Shown here one piece after another: positions 36,517 to 44,995 of a stretch of 64,000 nt of DNA. This DNA is from Leptospira inadai serovar Lyme str. 10 (GTDB taxonomy: Bacteria > Spirochaetota > Leptospiria > Leptospirales > Leptospiraceae): assembly GCF_000243675.2 (NCBI RefSeq), contig NZ_AHMM02000025.1:186001-250000 (forward strand). Reading direction: 5' to 3'. Position numbers and translations under genes: made by a program. Positions within the stretch are counted from its first letter, which is position 1. Each line of letters begins with the position of its first letter. Below the pieces are notes generated by a model. The model was not told where the DNA came from. It searched no databases and was given only the letters and a program-made list of their open reading frames with translations.

Positions 36517-36978
36517 ATGGGACTGTTTACTTCGATTAACATTTCGGCAACCGGCCTTTCAGCCCAAAGATTGCGTATGGACGTAATCGGAAACAATATC
36601 GCTAACGCGACTACGACTCGTAATACCAACGGTGACGGCCCGTTTCGAAGAGATAGAGTCGTACTGACGCCGGTTAACCTCCGGACGCGTTGGAAAAGCC
36701 CCGTCTATCCGTTCGGCATCGCGCCGGGAGAAGGCAAAGGTGTGAAAGTAATGAAAATCGAAAAGGACATGTCTCCTTTACGATTGGTTTATGATCCCAC
36801 GCACCCGGATTCCATACAGATCGGTCCTAAAAAAGGATATGTGGAAATGCCGAACGTTAACATAGTAACTGAAATGACTGATATGATCTCGGCATCCCGT
36901 TCTTACGAAGCGAACGTTCAAATGATCACCGGTTCTAAAGCGATGTTTAATAAGGCGCTGGAAATCGGAAGGGCATAA
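36517..36978 (+). CDS. flgC: flagellar basal-body rod protein FlgC
   Basis: 153 aa rod subunit. Both ends carry the family's helices: INISATGLSAQRLRMDVIGN then NIANATTTRN, and YVEMPNVNIVTEMTDMISAS then RSYEANVQM. Starts 41 bp after flgB with an AGGAAGG motif just upstream. Followed by fliE after 23 bp. Confidence 0.96.
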   Translation: MGLFTSINISATGLSAQRLRMDVIGNNIANATTTRNTNGDGPFRRDRVVLTPVNLRTRWKSPVYPFGIAPGEGKGVKVMKIEKDMSPLRLVYDPTHPDSIQIGPKKGYVEMPNVNIVTEMTDMISASRSYEANVQMITGSKAMFNKALEIGRA

Positions 36979-37001
36979 AAGGCCTGTCATAGGAGAAAAC
37001 C

Positions 37002-37382
37002 ATGCAAGTAGATTTTAATTCCAAACTCTGGTACACATATAATTCGGGTTATTCCGAATCTCGCTTTCCGCTTTCTCCGAAAGGAGACAAAGTAAACGTT
37101 AAGGCGGAAGACGAACGGCATTATAAAGACGTTAAAGAATCGGTTTCTCCCGATTACGTGGCCGAAAGCTTTTCGGAAGCGATGAGAAACGCATTCAAGT
37201 CGGTTAACGATCTTCAAGTCGAAGCCGACGAACTCACTCAAAAGATGGTCTATGATCCGAACAGCGTGGACGCTCACGAAGTCATGATAGCGTCCGAAAA
37301 AGCCAGAGTTTCCCTGACGTTCACGAAAACATTAGCGGACGGAGTAGTTCGGGCCTACCGCGATCTCACTTCTATGAGATAA
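37002..37382 (+). CDS. fliE: flagellar hook-basal body complex protein FliE
   Basis: 126 aa. It connects the MS ring to the rod. The C-terminal half has the FliE pattern: SFSEAMRNAFKSVNDLQVEA, then VDAHEVMIASEKARVSLTFT and VRAYRDLTSM. The N-terminal 45 residues are longer than in enteric FliE. A GGAG motif precedes the ATG. In many bacteria fliF follows; here the next 475 bp are the repeat-rich region. Confidence 0.93.
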   Translation: MQVDFNSKLWYTYNSGYSESRFPLSPKGDKVNVKAEDERHYKDVKESVSPDYVAESFSEAMRNAFKSVNDLQVEADELTQKMVYDPNSVDAHEVMIASEKARVSLTFTKTLADGVVRAYRDLTSMR

Positions 37383-37429
37383 TTCTTTTTTTGTAATTTA
37401 TAATATTCGGTACGGAAAGAAATCGAATC

Positions 37430-37796
37430 GAGGGTTCCGTACAGAGAACAGAAGACAGACGCGCTCGATGTCGAAAGGTTATAGAATGGGGGAAAGCGTT
37501 GAATCAGTTTTCGATTATTTTCGGAGATCGATTAAAATTGGAACCTTTTTAAAAATCGTCATTAACACAAAATTGCTGACACCCCCCGACACATCGAAAA
37601 TCCAGTAGCACCTCTCTCCAGCATAATTCGTTTTCAGAGGACAGAGGTCAGAAGGCAGACGCGTTCGCTTTGCTCACGCTAGACAGAAGCTGCTCAATGT
37701 TGGAAAGGCAGCTAAGGTAGAGGAAAGATCTATCGCACAGGAGCTCCAACATAATTCGTTTTTAAAAAAATTGTTGTCAGAGTAATAGGAATAATT
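37430..37796. repeat. intergenic repeat related to 23617-24084, opposite orientation
   Basis: The block has two partial units. CAGAAGACAGACGCGCTCGATG (near 37449) and GACGCGTTCGCTTTGCTCAC (near 37660) mark them. CTAGACAGAAGCTGCTC and TTGGAAAGGCAGC follow in the second unit. Read in reverse, this matches the core of the repeat at 23617-24084. Two copies of a CCA-x-CATAATTCGTTTT stretch (about 37618 and 37747) show an internal duplication. It lies between fliE and the P83/100 gene and is not credibly coding. Confidence 0.75.
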
Positions 37797-37857
37797 CTCT
37801 GTCCTCTGTCCTCTGTCCTCTGTCCTCTGTCCTCTGTCCTCTGTCCTCTGTCCTCTG
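37797..37857. repeat. (CTCTGTC)8 heptamer tandem repeat
   Basis: Eight perfect copies of the 7-bp unit CTCTGTC followed by a partial CTCTG run up to, and touch, the stop codon of the P83/100 gene (37858). It is the right-hand end of the intergenic repeat block. Copy number in such tracts can change by slippage; here that would alter only the 3' untranslated part of the gene. Confidence 0.93.
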
Positions 37858-39543
37858 CTAAGGCTTAATCATTTTAATCAACTTTAAATCCGCTTTGTTA
37901 AAGACGGTGATCTGGGTAGACCCGGCACCTTCTTCTTTACCGGTAACATAAATCTTGTCACCGAAGAAAGTAACGTTCGAATTCGGACTAATCTCTTCCT
38001 CGGTTCCGGCCATTTTCTTTAAAGATTTATCGAATCGGGCCAGGAAATACTTTCCGTTTCTTTCTTCGAAGGCGTATACTTCTTCACCTTTAAGAATCAT
38101 CGGTGAACGCCAGAAAACCGAATCTTTAGACCAGACCGTCGGTTTGAGCGTCTCTTGGTCTATAAGAATTAGCTTATGTTCTGCAGAGTGATCGGACTCA
38201 TATCCGACAACGAGGGCCTTTCCGTCGACAACTTCGAAAGTTCTACCGCATATCTTATTAAATTCTCCTTTGGAGATCTCGTCGTCATTCGCCGGATCCA
38301 AAGCGTGGAGCTCATTACTATAGTGTCCGTCAGAAAGGTATTTAAGGGTTTTTAAGAATAGAATCCTGCCTCCGACTACATTCTTATCAAATTCTTCTTT
38401 TTTCTTCTGCTCTTCTTTGACTGTCTCCAGTTCCTTCTTGGTATCCTTCAGTTCCTTTTGAAGTTCTTCCTTACTCTTTTTCTCGTCCGGTTTTGCTTCG
38501 TCCTTCTTAGAATCGCTGGAGGCAGTGGAAGAATCCTTTTTAGAGTCGGGCTTGGACGAATCGGCCGATGAGGATTTTGAATCCGATTTTCGCGCTTCTT
38601 CTTTCTTGGCGATTTCCGTCTCTTTCTCCTTTAATTGTTGCTCTTCCTTTTTGGCCTGCTGTTGCTGCTGCTGAACCTGCTTTTTTTCTTCCTGCTTCTG
38701 AACGATCTGCTTCTTGTTCTTAACCGGATCCTTATTTAATTCCTGAAGTTCTTTTTCGACTTTTCTCTCTTTTTCGGCAGCTTGCTGTTGCTGCTTTTTA
38801 TTTTCGTCTTTCTTTTCTTCTAACTTTCGTTTCTCGTCTTCGATCTTATTACGTTGGAGGTCGTCCATTTTTTTCTTATCATCCTGCCCCTCCTTCTTCT
38901 TATCCAGATCCTTGTTTACTTCGGTCTCAAGCTCGTCCGTATGAACATCTTTCCCGTCTTCGGAAAGAATATTGCCGACTATAGGAATGACGATCTGCGT
39001 TTTATCGGGCCACTCATTATATCGCCTTGCGATACCTATTTTATCGGGAGTTAAATTCTTAACTACTTCGTCTCCATATTTACGTTTAACATACGCGACG
39101 CCTTTTCTATGAATCGCATTATAATAAAGAATGTAAGTCGCAAGCGTTTCGGAATTCTGCTCCGAGTAACCGAAGTTCGTTTTAACATAACCCGTTAAAA
39201 TTCTTTGAATGGAATTAATATGCCCGAATTCGGTCTCCTTACCGAGACTGATAATGTCTGCTCCGAATTTTTTATCTTCGGGAAGGATACGTATCGCGCT
39301 AACCCCATCTTCACTCGCCTTACTTTTTGCGTCTTTCTTAAGAGACTCGGCAAGCGCCGTACCCGTTTTAGAATTACTTCCTTTCGTTTCCTCATCGGCC
39401 CTAGCGGCGGAACGGTTTATAAAATTGACCCTCCCGGAAGAGCGGACCTCGGTTTCCCCTAACCGGGGACCGGACTGTGCATAATGGGAAGTCGCAAAAC
39501 TTCCGAGAACGATCGCGAGAACGGTCAGTCGAATCCGTGACAT
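37858..39543 (-). CDS. P83/100 family exported coiled-coil protein
   Basis: About 561 aa from the ATG at 39543. A signal peptide (IRLTVLAIVLGSFATSHYAQ) is followed by a globular domain (about 60-190) with GKETEFGHINSIQRILTGYV and ILYYNAIHRKGVAYVKRKYG, typical of the spirochaetal P83/100 family known from Borrelia. The centre (about 210-385) is a very Lys/Glu/Gln-rich coiled coil. The C-terminus (about 400-561) is strand-rich and beta-propeller-like. Family function is unclear. The 3' end abuts the heptamer repeat. Confidence 0.85.
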   Translation of the reverse strand: MSRIRLTVLAIVLGSFATSHYAQSGPRLGETEVRSSGRVNFINRSAARADEETKGSNSKTGTALAESLKKDAKSKASEDGVSAIRILPEDKKFGADIISLGKETEFGHINSIQRILTGYVKTNFGYSEQNSETLATYILYYNAIHRKGVAYVKRKYGDEVVKNLTPDKIGIARRYNEWPDKTQIVIPIVGNILSEDGKDVHTDELETEVNKDLDKKKEGQDDKKKMDDLQRNKIEDEKRKLEEKKDENKKQQQQAAEKERKVEKELQELNKDPVKNKKQIVQKQEEKKQVQQQQQQAKKEEQQLKEKETEIAKKEEARKSDSKSSSADSSKPDSKKDSSTASSDSKKDEAKPDEKKSKEELQKELKDTKKELETVKEEQKKKEEFDKNVVGGRILFLKTLKYLSDGHYSNELHALDPANDDEISKGEFNKICGRTFEVVDGKALVVGYESDHSAEHKLILIDQETLKPTVWSKDSVFWRSPMILKGEEVYAFEERNGKYFLARFDKSLKKMAGTEEEISPNSNVTFFGDKIYVTGKEEGAGSTQITVFNKADLKLIKMIKP

Positions 39544-39702
39544 GTGGGAACTCCTTAGAACTGCAAATCTGCTGTTACGCATAAACTGCGTGAGGGCTAT
39601 CCTACGATGTTTCGGACCAGCCTGCCAAGGATTTTTCCCGAATGACTACTTACTTAATAGGAAGAAAGTTGCCCCTTCGCGAGCGAATTTTACCCTAGTC
39701 GC

Positions 39703-40794
39703 ATGCGCGAATTTCGACGGAGAATCTATAATTTCTGTGCCGGTCCGGCCATGCTTCCCACTTCCGTAATGGAAAAGGCAGCCGGAGAATTTTTGAATTT
39801 CAGGAATTCCGGAATGTCCATTATGGAGGTCAGCCATAGGGGCAAATTATTCGATCAAGTGTTGGACGAAGCGTTAGCTCTCCTACGCGAATTATTGTCG
39901 ATCCCGGACGAATTTGAAATCGCTTTCTTTTCGGGCGGGGCCACCCTTCATTTTTCCGCGATTCCCTGGAACCTATTAAAGGACGGTGAAAGCGCAGACT
40001 ATTGCGTCACCGGAATTTTCGCTAAAAAGGCGATGGAGGAAGCCCAGCGATTTAATCCCGTTCAAAAAATTTATGACGGCGATTCCCACCATTATACTAC
40101 GATCCCGGATCTAACGGATGCAAACGTGAGTGATGGAGCCGCCTACCTTTACATCACTTCGAATAATACTTTGTTCGGGTCCCGCTATCCGACCATTCCT
40201 ACGATCACGAAGGTACCCCTCGTCGCGGATATGACTTCCGAAATACTATCAAGAAAAATTGATATTCGGAAATTCGGCGTAATCTTTGCAGGTGCTCAAA
40301 AGAATATCGGCCCGGCAGGTTTAAGCGTCGTGATCATCCGAAAGGACTTACTCGGTCGTTCTAAACGGACGATCCCCGTATTAATGGATTACGGTTTAAC
40401 CGTAAAGAATAAGTCTATGTACAACACTCCACCGACCTATTCCATCTATATAGCCAAGTTGGTTTTCGAGTGGTTAAAGGATAAAGGGGGCTTGGATATT
40501 ATCGAGAAGGAAAACGAAGACAAAGCGAAACTGCTTTACGATTATCTGGATTCGACTTCCTTATACACGGTACCGGTAAAAAAAGCCTACCGATCTACGA
40601 TGAATGTCGTATTTGCGTTAAAAGATAAATCGTTAGAATCGAAGTTCATAGAGCAGGCTGACGACCGCGGATTGCACGGTCTCGAAGGGCATCGTCTTGT
40701 AGGCGGATTTCGAGCTTCCATATACAATTCCATGCCTAAAGAAGGAATCTTGGCCTTGGTAGAATTCATGAAAGAATTCGAAGCTAACGCCTAA
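39703..40794 (+). CDS. serC: phosphoserine aminotransferase
   Basis: 363 aa PLP enzyme that makes 3-phosphoserine from phosphohydroxypyruvate. [17 protein letters not shown] at the N-terminus, then [27 protein letters not shown] and [18 protein letters not shown] with the PLP lysine in [21 protein letters not shown] and [16 protein letters not shown] are also typical. The start at ATG 39703 gives the expected N-terminus. The next gene begins 6 bp later. Confidence 0.96.
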   Translation: MREFRRRIYNFCAGPAMLPTSVMEKAAGEFLNFRNSGMSIMEVSHRGKLFDQVLDEALALLRELLSIPDEFEIAFFSGGATLHFSAIPWNLLKDGESADYCVTGIFAKKAMEEAQRFNPVQKIYDGDSHHYTTIPDLTDANVSDGAAYLYITSNNTLFGSRYPTIPTITKVPLVADMTSEILSRKIDIRKFGVIFAGAQKNIGPAGLSVVIIRKDLLGRSKRTIPVLMDYGLTVKNKSMYNTPPTYSIYIAKLVFEWLKDKGGLDIIEKENEDKAKLLYDYLDSTSLYTVPVKKAYRSTMNVVFALKDKSLESKFIEQADDRGLHGLEGHRLVGGFRASIYNSMPKEGILALVEFMKEFEANA

Positions 40795-40800
40795 GCCGTC

Positions 40801-41391
40801 ATGCCGGTTAATAAAGCCGCCCGACGAATCTTAGCATCGGGAATATTGCTACTGGTTTCGACCGTTTTGGATTCGGCGCCGCTTTATTTTCGGACTTCTA
40901 CTCGAGCTGCTTCCTGCTTTTCTCCGGGAGGTCCGACCAAGGAAATCAAAAATTTTTATACCTCCAAGCTTCCACCGGAAGAAAAGGAGATTTGGATCGA
41001 GCGCCTTTCTTCACAGGAAGCAAAATCTCTATGGCAAAGCTTGGATTGCGTTTATCGACTTAAATTATCGAAGGAAGAGAAATTTCAACTTTTAGAGGAT
41101 CATCAAAGACATCAGGAAACCAGGGAACTTTTATTTTCCTATTACGAAAATCATCTCCTCTCCGAGGAAAGAACTCTTCGATTTTCCGCCTTCGAAGAAA
41201 AGTCGGTAAAGAATTTTCTTTCGGCAAAAAAGGAATTACTGAGCCGATTGTACGAAGCCGAAAGGACCTCCCTTTCGGAAAAACCTCTTCCTGTTGAGAC
41301 TTTCGCGAATTTGTATTTGGCCCTTCTCCTCCAGCATTGGGAGTTCTTCCAAACGGCACCCGAATTTCTTAAAGAAAGTCTGAACGAATGA
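40801..41391 (+). CDS. exported hypothetical protein, 196 aa
   Basis: The N-terminus (AARRILASGILLLVSTVLDS) is a signal peptide or anchor. The mature part is helical and charged, with two Cys (SCFSPGG and LDCVYRL). No family recognised. It follows serC by 6 bp and precedes rpiB by 71 bp. A helical repeat or lipid-binding bundle is possible from composition, but nothing specific can be said. Confidence 0.7.
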   Translation: MPVNKAARRILASGILLLVSTVLDSAPLYFRTSTRAASCFSPGGPTKEIKNFYTSKLPPEEKEIWIERLSSQEAKSLWQSLDCVYRLKLSKEEKFQLLEDHQRHQETRELLFSYYENHLLSEERTLRFSAFEEKSVKNFLSAKKELLSRLYEAERTSLSEKPLPVETFANLYLALLLQHWEFFQTAPEFLKESLNE

Positions 41392-41462
41392 AATCAGAAA
41401 ATCCGACTTTATTCGGAATTTGCTTGAACCCTTAAAATCCCGAAGTACGTTTACATTAGGAC

Positions 41463-41897
41463 ATGAAAAAGATAGGCATTGCCTCCGATCACGGAGGTTT
41501 CGAGCTAAAAGAATACCTAAGACAGGAATTAGGAAATTCGATAGAAATAGTAGATTACGGAACCAAAGACGAATCTTCCGTAGATTATCCGATCGTTATC
41601 GGTGAGGCCTGCAAAAAAGTCCTCACGGGAGAAGTCGACGGCTTAATCGCTCTCTGCGGAACCGGGATCGGGGCCTCGATAACGGCAAACAGATTTAAGG
41701 GAATTCGGGCCGCACTTTGCCACGACGAATTTACTGCGGAAATGTCCCGTCGTCATAATAACGCGAACGTTTTGGTGCTCGGGGGCCGAGTTCTTGGAAA
41801 GGAACTGGCGATTCGGATTTGCCAAAAATGGCTCTCCACTACATTTGAAGCTGGCCGTCATGAAAGACGCGTAAACCAGCTCGACTCGATTAGCTAG
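41463..41897 (+). CDS. rpiB: ribose-5-phosphate isomerase B
   Basis: 144 aa. It interconverts ribose-5-phosphate and ribulose-5-phosphate. Motifs are GIASDHGGFELKEYLRQELG, VDYPIVIGEACKKVL, LCGTGIGASITANRFKGIRA with the active-site Cys, and RRHNNANVLVLGGRVLG. The C-terminus ends in the usual helix (FEAGRHERRVNQLDSI). Confidence 0.96.
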   Translation: MKKIGIASDHGGFELKEYLRQELGNSIEIVDYGTKDESSVDYPIVIGEACKKVLTGEVDGLIALCGTGIGASITANRFKGIRAALCHDEFTAEMSRRHNNANVLVLGGRVLGKELAIRICQKWLSTTFEAGRHERRVNQLDSIS

Positions 41898-41923
41898 AAT
41901 TACTTCCGGAAGAGAGAGCCTGG

Positions 41924-43801
41924 ATGCGAAAGATAACTAGATCATATAGTAAATTCTCTCTTTTAAGCCTTTTTTTTCTTTTCGGGTTTACCGTTCTTCA
42001 ATCCGAGACCAATTCCTTTTCTCTCAGCTCTTTCCTATTAAAAGACTTGAGATTACAAAAGTCGGAAAGCGGTAATAACTTTATAGAACTTTCCCCTAGA
42101 GACCGTAAGCAAGGTGCGGAATTATTTTTCGATTTCGAGGAGGAGGAAGCTTCCGATCTACAGGATAAAACCGGCGGATACAGAGTCCTTTCTTCATCCT
42201 ATCTAGTCGATCCTACGAGGGCTCATACCGGCAAACGCTCGGCGCGTTTTGCAGGTAAGAGATCCGGAATAAAGATCTCCGGCAGAACGAAAGGCATGCT
42301 AACAAGCCATGAACTTAAGGAAGAATTTTATATTTCGTTGTTTCTGCTCCCCGGAACTTTGGATAAGGAAGCGGTCCTACTAACTAGGAGCTTATACACG
42401 AGAGGAAAAAAATTCGGCTGGGATCTGAAAATTAAGGATGAAATTCCTATATTAGAACTTTCTAATTTTTTCCAAAAAGAGGATAAATCTTTTACTTCAT
42501 TGAAGCTCGTCGGTCGGCAAAGAATTTCCAGATCCAAGTGGAATCACCTCGTGGTTCATTTTAGACCGGTTCAACGAGAGGTTATTCTTTATATCAATGG
42601 AAAAGAAGCCGAACGAATCGGAGTTCCGTTAAAGGAGTCGATTACGCGAATCGGGTTTCATCCGGAAGACACGACTCCTTTCGTTATCGGAGAAAACTTC
42701 TACGGTTGGCTCGACGATTTTCTCGTCGCGAAAGGATCTCCGGATTTGGATGCGCTCTCCACTCCTTACGAAGGCCAAATGTATGATAATTCGTCCTTTA
42801 CGGCCGAAACGAAATTCGGAACGGCAATATCTCCGATATACAAAACGCGCTATACGAATTCGACTCCCGAAACGCTTATCCTGAAAGCGAAAGTTCCCAA
42901 ATCCTCCGTTCTCGAATTTTATTTTCGATCTTCTCCCCAAATCTTCGCAAGATCCGCGGATTCTCCTTCCTGGAAAACGATCGATTTGCGTAAATTAGAA
43001 GAATATAAAGAAGAAGATCTATCGAGAGAAGGCATGGAGGAAGAAACCGCACATCCTAGATTCTTTACTTATAGAATTCCTTTAGATAAAATCTGGAACG
43101 GAAAAATCCCTTCCTTTAAATACTATCAGACTAAAGCTAAATTTAAGGCCGATGCTGACGGTAAAATAAGTCCGGAACTTGAAGGTATAATATTCACTTA
43201 CAAGGAAACTTTGCCCCCGGTCAAACCTATGGGCTTAAAGGTTGCATATTCCGACGATGATTATCCGGAAGCTAACGGGCCGAGAGTCTGCTTGAGTTGG
43301 ATTCCGAACCCTGAACGGGAAGTCCGCGGGAAGTCCGGCGGTTACGTTATTCATTACGGCGTCGGGCCGAATCGGATGGTCGGAATTATAAAAGGCACGC
43401 ACAAGGATTTGGCGCAAGGGAAAGCGCCCGTTCTTTCGATCAAGGGCCGCGAAAAACACCCGGTGAGCGAATACTTGGATCCTATTATAGGCGACGACTC
43501 GTCCTGCCCCAAACAGACGGAAAACGGCAGTCAAAGACTCTGCCAATGCATAGACAATCGTCTCATCAGTCTTAACGCCGAGTCTCCGGATGAAAATCAG
43601 GAAGAAGCGAAGCCTACCGGAAAGTCTAAAAAAAAGAAGGCTTCTCGAGATCCTTATGATAAGAAATTACTCTTCTTGCAAAAAGGTTTAACTTTCTATT
43701 TTAAAGTAGGCGCTTATAATTCCTTCTATGATCCCGTCACCGGATTCGATCAGATAAGTCCGTTAAGCGAAGCCGTCGAGGTCTATTTCCTGAGCGAGTA
43801 A
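41924..43801 (+). CDS. large exported protein with LamG-like and FN3-like domains
   Basis: 625 aa. A signal peptide (FSLLSLFFLFGFTVLQS). The region from about 65 to 270 looks like a concanavalin/LamG fold: SSYLVDPTRAHTGKRSARFA, then KWNHLVVHFRPVQREVILYI and GWLDDFLVAKG. A second strand-rich region follows, with an FN3-like part from about 425 (PVKPMGLKVAYSDDD, then PRVCLSWIPNPERE). A short Lys-rich insert (KKKKASRD) lies near 570. Probably on the cell surface or in the periplasm. Its last 39 bp overlap the convergent PIN-like gene. Confidence 0.72.
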   Translation: MRKITRSYSKFSLLSLFFLFGFTVLQSETNSFSLSSFLLKDLRLQKSESGNNFIELSPRDRKQGAELFFDFEEEEASDLQDKTGGYRVLSSSYLVDPTRAHTGKRSARFAGKRSGIKISGRTKGMLTSHELKEEFYISLFLLPGTLDKEAVLLTRSLYTRGKKFGWDLKIKDEIPILELSNFFQKEDKSFTSLKLVGRQRISRSKWNHLVVHFRPVQREVILYINGKEAERIGVPLKESITRIGFHPEDTTPFVIGENFYGWLDDFLVAKGSPDLDALSTPYEGQMYDNSSFTAETKFGTAISPIYKTRYTNSTPETLILKAKVPKSSVLEFYFRSSPQIFARSADSPSWKTIDLRKLEEYKEEDLSREGMEEETAHPRFFTYRIPLDKIWNGKIPSFKYYQTKAKFKADADGKISPELEGIIFTYKETLPPVKPMGLKVAYSDDDYPEANGPRVCLSWIPNPEREVRGKSGGYVIHYGVGPNRMVGIIKGTHKDLAQGKAPVLSIKGREKHPVSEYLDPIIGDDSSCPKQTENGSQRLCQCIDNRLISLNAESPDENQEEAKPTGKSKKKKASRDPYDKKLLFLQKGLTFYFKVGAYNSFYDPVTGFDQISPLSEAVEVYFLSE

Positions 43802-44179
43802 AACTTTTATCAGACTCTGCTTTCTATAGATAGGATCTTTCGCCAATACTCCGTCCAAATCCAGCAAGGAAGCTAAGGCTATGTCGGTCCAGTTCTTCCA
43901 ATCCAGTTCTTTAGAAATAGATAATTTTAGGGCGAGCGAAATTTCCTCTTTTCTCAAAGGCAATAGATCCGCAAAGAAACTCTTAGATTGAGTCCAAAGT
44001 ATTTCTTTCTTAACCGAATCCGATTCGCTCGCGAGAATTCCTTCCAGGGCGGAAAGAGATAAATAAAATAGGACGTTTTTCTTTGTAAGAGCTTCCAATG
44101 CGCCGCGAATCCCTTTTTTGGAACTTTCCGTGCCTAGGATCAGTTCATGAAACGAGTCGTGGCTAAGTAATAGTTTCAA
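43763..44179 (-). CDS. PIN-like domain protein (candidate toxin)
   Basis: 138 aa. Candidate PIN acidic residues are Asp8 (LLLSHDSF), Glu46 (LSALEGIL), Asp99 (NWTDIALASLL) and Asp115 (LAKDPIY), in the order and spacing expected for a small PIN RNase. The usual D-x-N start is changed to HDSF, so activity is uncertain. Its ATG overlaps the stop of the upstream ribbon-helix-helix gene as ATGA, the classic antitoxin-toxin layout, and its 3' end overlaps the LamG-like gene by 39 bp. Assignment is by motif, not by a database match. Confidence 0.55.
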   Translation of the reverse strand: MKLLLSHDSFHELILGTESSKKGIRGALEALTKKNVLFYLSLSALEGILASESDSVKKEILWTQSKSFFADLLPLRKEEISLALKLSISKELDWKNWTDIALASLLDLDGVLAKDPIYRKQSLIKVLLAQEIDLDGFA

Positions 44180-44379
44180 CTGACGGTTCCGGAATATAAG
44201 TTAGCAAGCTCTTTTAACGCTTCCAACCTTTGATAGGAATCCGAGCTGAATATTTCGTTACGGAAACAGGTTCTGAGCAACTCGGACGCGGACATATCCC
44301 GCTTATCCGCCTCTTGCTTTAGAAGGTCGAACTCCTCGTCCGTTAGGAGCATCTGAAATCTGCGTTCAATTCGAGCCAT
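44176..44379 (-). CDS. ribbon-helix-helix (CopG/RHH-like) protein, candidate antitoxin
   Basis: 67 aa. An N-terminal basic strand, RRFQMLLTDEEFDLLKQEA, followed by DKRDMSASELLRTCFRNEIF, fits an RHH DNA-binding domain. The short C-terminal tail would bind a partner. It begins directly after the TAA of the TPR gene and overlaps the PIN-like gene by 4 bp. The pair looks like a toxin-antitoxin module carried at the end of a longer operon rather than a free-standing one. Confidence 0.68.
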   Translation of the reverse strand: MARIERRFQMLLTDEEFDLLKQEADKRDMSASELLRTCFRNEIFSSDSYQRLEALKELANLYSGTVS

Positions 44380-44988
44380 TTACTCCTCTTCTTTCAATTC
44401 CTTTTCGTTTTTCAAGTAGGTTCCATAATAAATTTGCGAATCTTTCAACTGTCCTAAGCTTTCGTAAATCGCTCCGATATTATAATTGGCCTGATTCAAT
44501 CTAAAATCATACTTAAATGATTTCCTAAAAAGCTGTATCGCCCGATCTTCCCTACCTGCATACCATTCGCTCAGCGCCCATAAAAAAAACCATTTGCCTA
44601 GATCCGGGTCTCTCGGCGCGATCTTAGATAGATGTCCTAATGCTTCCTCGAAAATGGAGGCCGATCTCAGATAATTATCCCTGATTTTCTTGATTTTTTC
44701 CATTCTTGAAAAAACATCCTCGTCGTGCTTAGGAAGTTCGAGATCGGATCGCCAAAATAAAGCTCTCGCTAAATACAATCGATACATCAGTTCCGCCGGA
44801 TTCTTCCGAACGTATTCTTCCAAAAACGGTAGACTTTGCGCTTCCTGCCCGTTCTGTTGAAGATTTAAAATTTTCTGTTTAGCCGCTTTATTCCATTCTC
44901 GACGATTCTCTTCCTGAGCGACCAAGAAGCGCGATGAGAAAAGAAATAATATGCATATAATGAAGAACTTCCCGACCGAAAGATTCAT
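44380..44988 (-). CDS. exported TPR-like protein, about 202 aa
   Basis: From the ATG at 44988. A signal peptide (FFIICILFLFSSRFLVAQ) is followed by helical TPR-like repeats: ELMYRLYLARALFWRSDLEL, then DLGKWFFLWALSEWYAGRED, then FRLNQANYNIGAIYESLGQL. Likely a periplasmic scaffold. The frame is open to 45096, but a start there would overlap the upstream gene. It lies 7 bp after the upstream membrane gene and touches the RHH gene, so it is part of one operon. Confidence 0.8.
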   Translation of the reverse strand: MNLSVGKFFIICILFLFSSRFLVAQEENRREWNKAAKQKILNLQQNGQEAQSLPFLEEYVRKNPAELMYRLYLARALFWRSDLELPKHDEDVFSRMEKIKKIRDNYLRSASIFEEALGHLSKIAPRDPDLGKWFFLWALSEWYAGREDRAIQLFRKSFKYDFRLNQANYNIGAIYESLGQLKDSQIYYGTYLKNEKELKEEE

Positions 44989-44995
44989 TAGTACC

